Positions 63,317-64,000 of a DNA stretch of 64,000 bases are shown piece after piece. The notes beneath the pieces were generated by a model, which saw only the letters and a program-made list of their open reading frames with translations, had not been told where the DNA came from and made no database searches. This DNA comes from Lachnospiraceae bacterium (GTDB lineage Bacteria > Bacillota > Clostridia > Lachnospirales > Lachnospiraceae), in contig JAFQLS010000025.1 of NCBI GenBank assembly GCA_017396555.1, positions 119,688 to 183,687 of the forward strand, read 5' to 3'. Position 1 is the stretch's first letter, and every line of letters begins with the position of its first letter. The position numbers and the translations under genes were made by a program.

Positions 63317-64000
63317 TTAATCAATAGTACATCTTTTATTCATAAAAACTATAGCAACAATAGCGGAAAATACTAATAACAAATACAAAAATGTATATCC
63401 AGCCTCTCCACTTACAACATCTGCATCTGCTCTATTATCCGTTTCTAATTCATTTGTAGTTTCTCCAATATACTCTGTATCATTTTCATCCAAAACAGCT
63501 TCTTTATCTGTTTCATCTTTGTTCAATCCATCATTATTATCTGAAGAATCTTCCTTATCATCATCCTGTTCTAATTTCGTTTCAGTTTCTTTATTCTCAG
63601 AATTAGATTCTTTTTCAGTTTCTTTAGTCTCAGTTGTAGACTCTGTTTCCTTAGACTCTTCTTTTGTTGATTCTTCTAGTTTATCCGGATCAGGTGCATT
63701 ACATAAAAAACATTTCCCATCAACAAATCTATGTACATCCGGAGTCATTGTTCCTGCATCTGTCACCGTATCCGTAGCTTCACAATGGTCACATATTGCC
63801 GTCTTGGTTCCGTCTGATACACAGGTTGCATTATTATCTGAGGTATAGGTTGTAAAGCTATGTACATCCGGAGTCATCGTTCCTGCATCTGTTATCGTAT
63901 CCGTAGCTTCACAATGGTCACATTTTGCCGTCTTGGTTCCATCCGCTACACAGGTTGCATTATTATCTGAGGTATAGGTTGTAAAGCTATGTACACCCGG
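63317..64000 (-). CDS. Cys-containing repeat surface protein, 5' end beyond right edge
   Basis: Frame open from 64000 to a stop at 63317; 227 residues visible. Starts within a 43-residue repeat (HSFTTYTSDNNATC, TKTAICDHCEATDTVTDAG), two full copies plus a third partial one (VHRFVDGKCFLCN). Each unit has Cys-x9-Cys-x2-Cys and a His, a possible zinc-binding module. An acidic Ser/Thr/Glu linker follows, then a C-terminal hydrophobic segment with a charged tail (FLYLLLVFSAIVAIVFMNKR). No LPXTG motif is present, so it is probably membrane-anchored with repeats outside. The ATG at 63877 is inside a repeat, not the true start. Confidence 0.85.
   Translation of the reverse strand, partial: PGVHSFTTYTSDNNATCVADGTKTAKCDHCEATDTITDAGTMTPDVHSFTTYTSDNNATCVSDGTKTAICDHCEATDTVTDAGTMTPDVHRFVDGKCFLCNAPDPDKLEESTKEESKETESTTETKETEKESNSENKETETKLEQDDDKEDSSDNNDGLNKDETDKEAVLDENDTEYIGETTNELETDNRADADVVSGEAGYTFLYLLLVFSAIVAIVFMNKRCTID
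63743..64000 (-). repeat. Tandem 129-bp repeats in the surface protein gene
   Basis: Two 129-bp units (63743-63871 and 63872-64000) differ at only a few bases by eye, e.g. ATCCG/GTCTG and CATATT/CATTTT. The array continues beyond the right edge; copy number is therefore unknown. Confidence 0.9.

Noticed and set aside
63317-63500. LPXTG sortase signal
   Set aside because: The C-terminal hydrophobic segment has no LPXTG-type motif before it.

Overview
The window is AT-rich (coding and spacer DNA alike), and almost every gene lies on the minus strand. It reads as a chromosomal housekeeping stretch of a low-GC, endospore-forming-lineage Firmicute, most likely a gut Lachnospiraceae (Clostridia). 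That placement is inference. It rests on the sporulation genes spoIVA, yqfC and yqfD, on the gene orders yqfC-yqfD-phoH-ybeY, ylxM-ffh-rpsP-khpA-rimM-trmD-rplS-lepB-rbgA-rnhB and pta-ackA-DUF177-rpmF-plsX-acpP-rnc-smc-ftsY, and on BspA-type leucine-rich-repeat and Rpn-type nuclease genes. I see no rRNA, tRNA, CRISPR array or intact insertion sequence.

Layout, left to right (most transcription runs right to left). 1-8.5 kb: an unknown gene cut by the left edge, a short proB, two FAD oxidoreductases, a membrane protein, a SpoVB-like flippase, cdd, a DUF3048 protein and ybeY. 8.5-12.4 kb: a PgpH-like membrane protein with an altered HD motif, phoH, yqfD, yqfC (with a SigE-type promoter) and rpsU. 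12.5-16.6 kb: alaS, a 50-residue membrane protein and tyrS. 16.6-24.6 kb is the accessory part: a fragment of a Cu/Zn superoxide dismutase gene, an Rpn-like nuclease, a 1173-residue leucine-rich-repeat protein, a membrane MutS-like ATPase, an RHS fragment, an 86-bp hairpin and a small plus-strand gene. 24.6-28 kb: purine permease, spoIVA and a DUF2442-like protein.

28-41.4 kb is a closely packed run: rnhB, FliK-like and FlhB-like orphans, yraN, pgeF, a fused ABC transporter, a DUF512 radical-SAM protein, der, plsY, gpsA and a large LuxR-type regulator. 41.4-47 kb holds the signal-recognition-particle and ribosome-maturation operon. 47-59.3 kb holds a GGDEF protein, ilvA, ftsY, smc, rnc, acpP, plsX, rpmF, DUF177, ackA and pta. 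From 59.5 kb the only long plus-strand gene, tmcAL, diverges from pta. A MacB-type ABC pair and the C-terminal end of a cysteine-containing repeat surface protein close the window.

The genes combine translation and ribosome assembly, protein targeting (ffh, ftsY, lepB), phospholipid and fatty-acid entry (plsX, plsY, gpsA, acpP), acetate metabolism (pta, ackA, tmcAL) and chromosome maintenance (smc, rnhB). Thirteen promoters with 14-18 bp spacing and thirteen hairpin terminators could be placed by eye. The less ordinary observations are two genes that seem to start at ATT, a yraN with no conventional start codon, the HD-to-HE change in the PgpH-like protein, a -35 box inside a terminator stem, a terminator inside the rpsP-rimM operon, and the gene fragments and hairpin of the accessory part. 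I did not find a convincing new multi-gene system.
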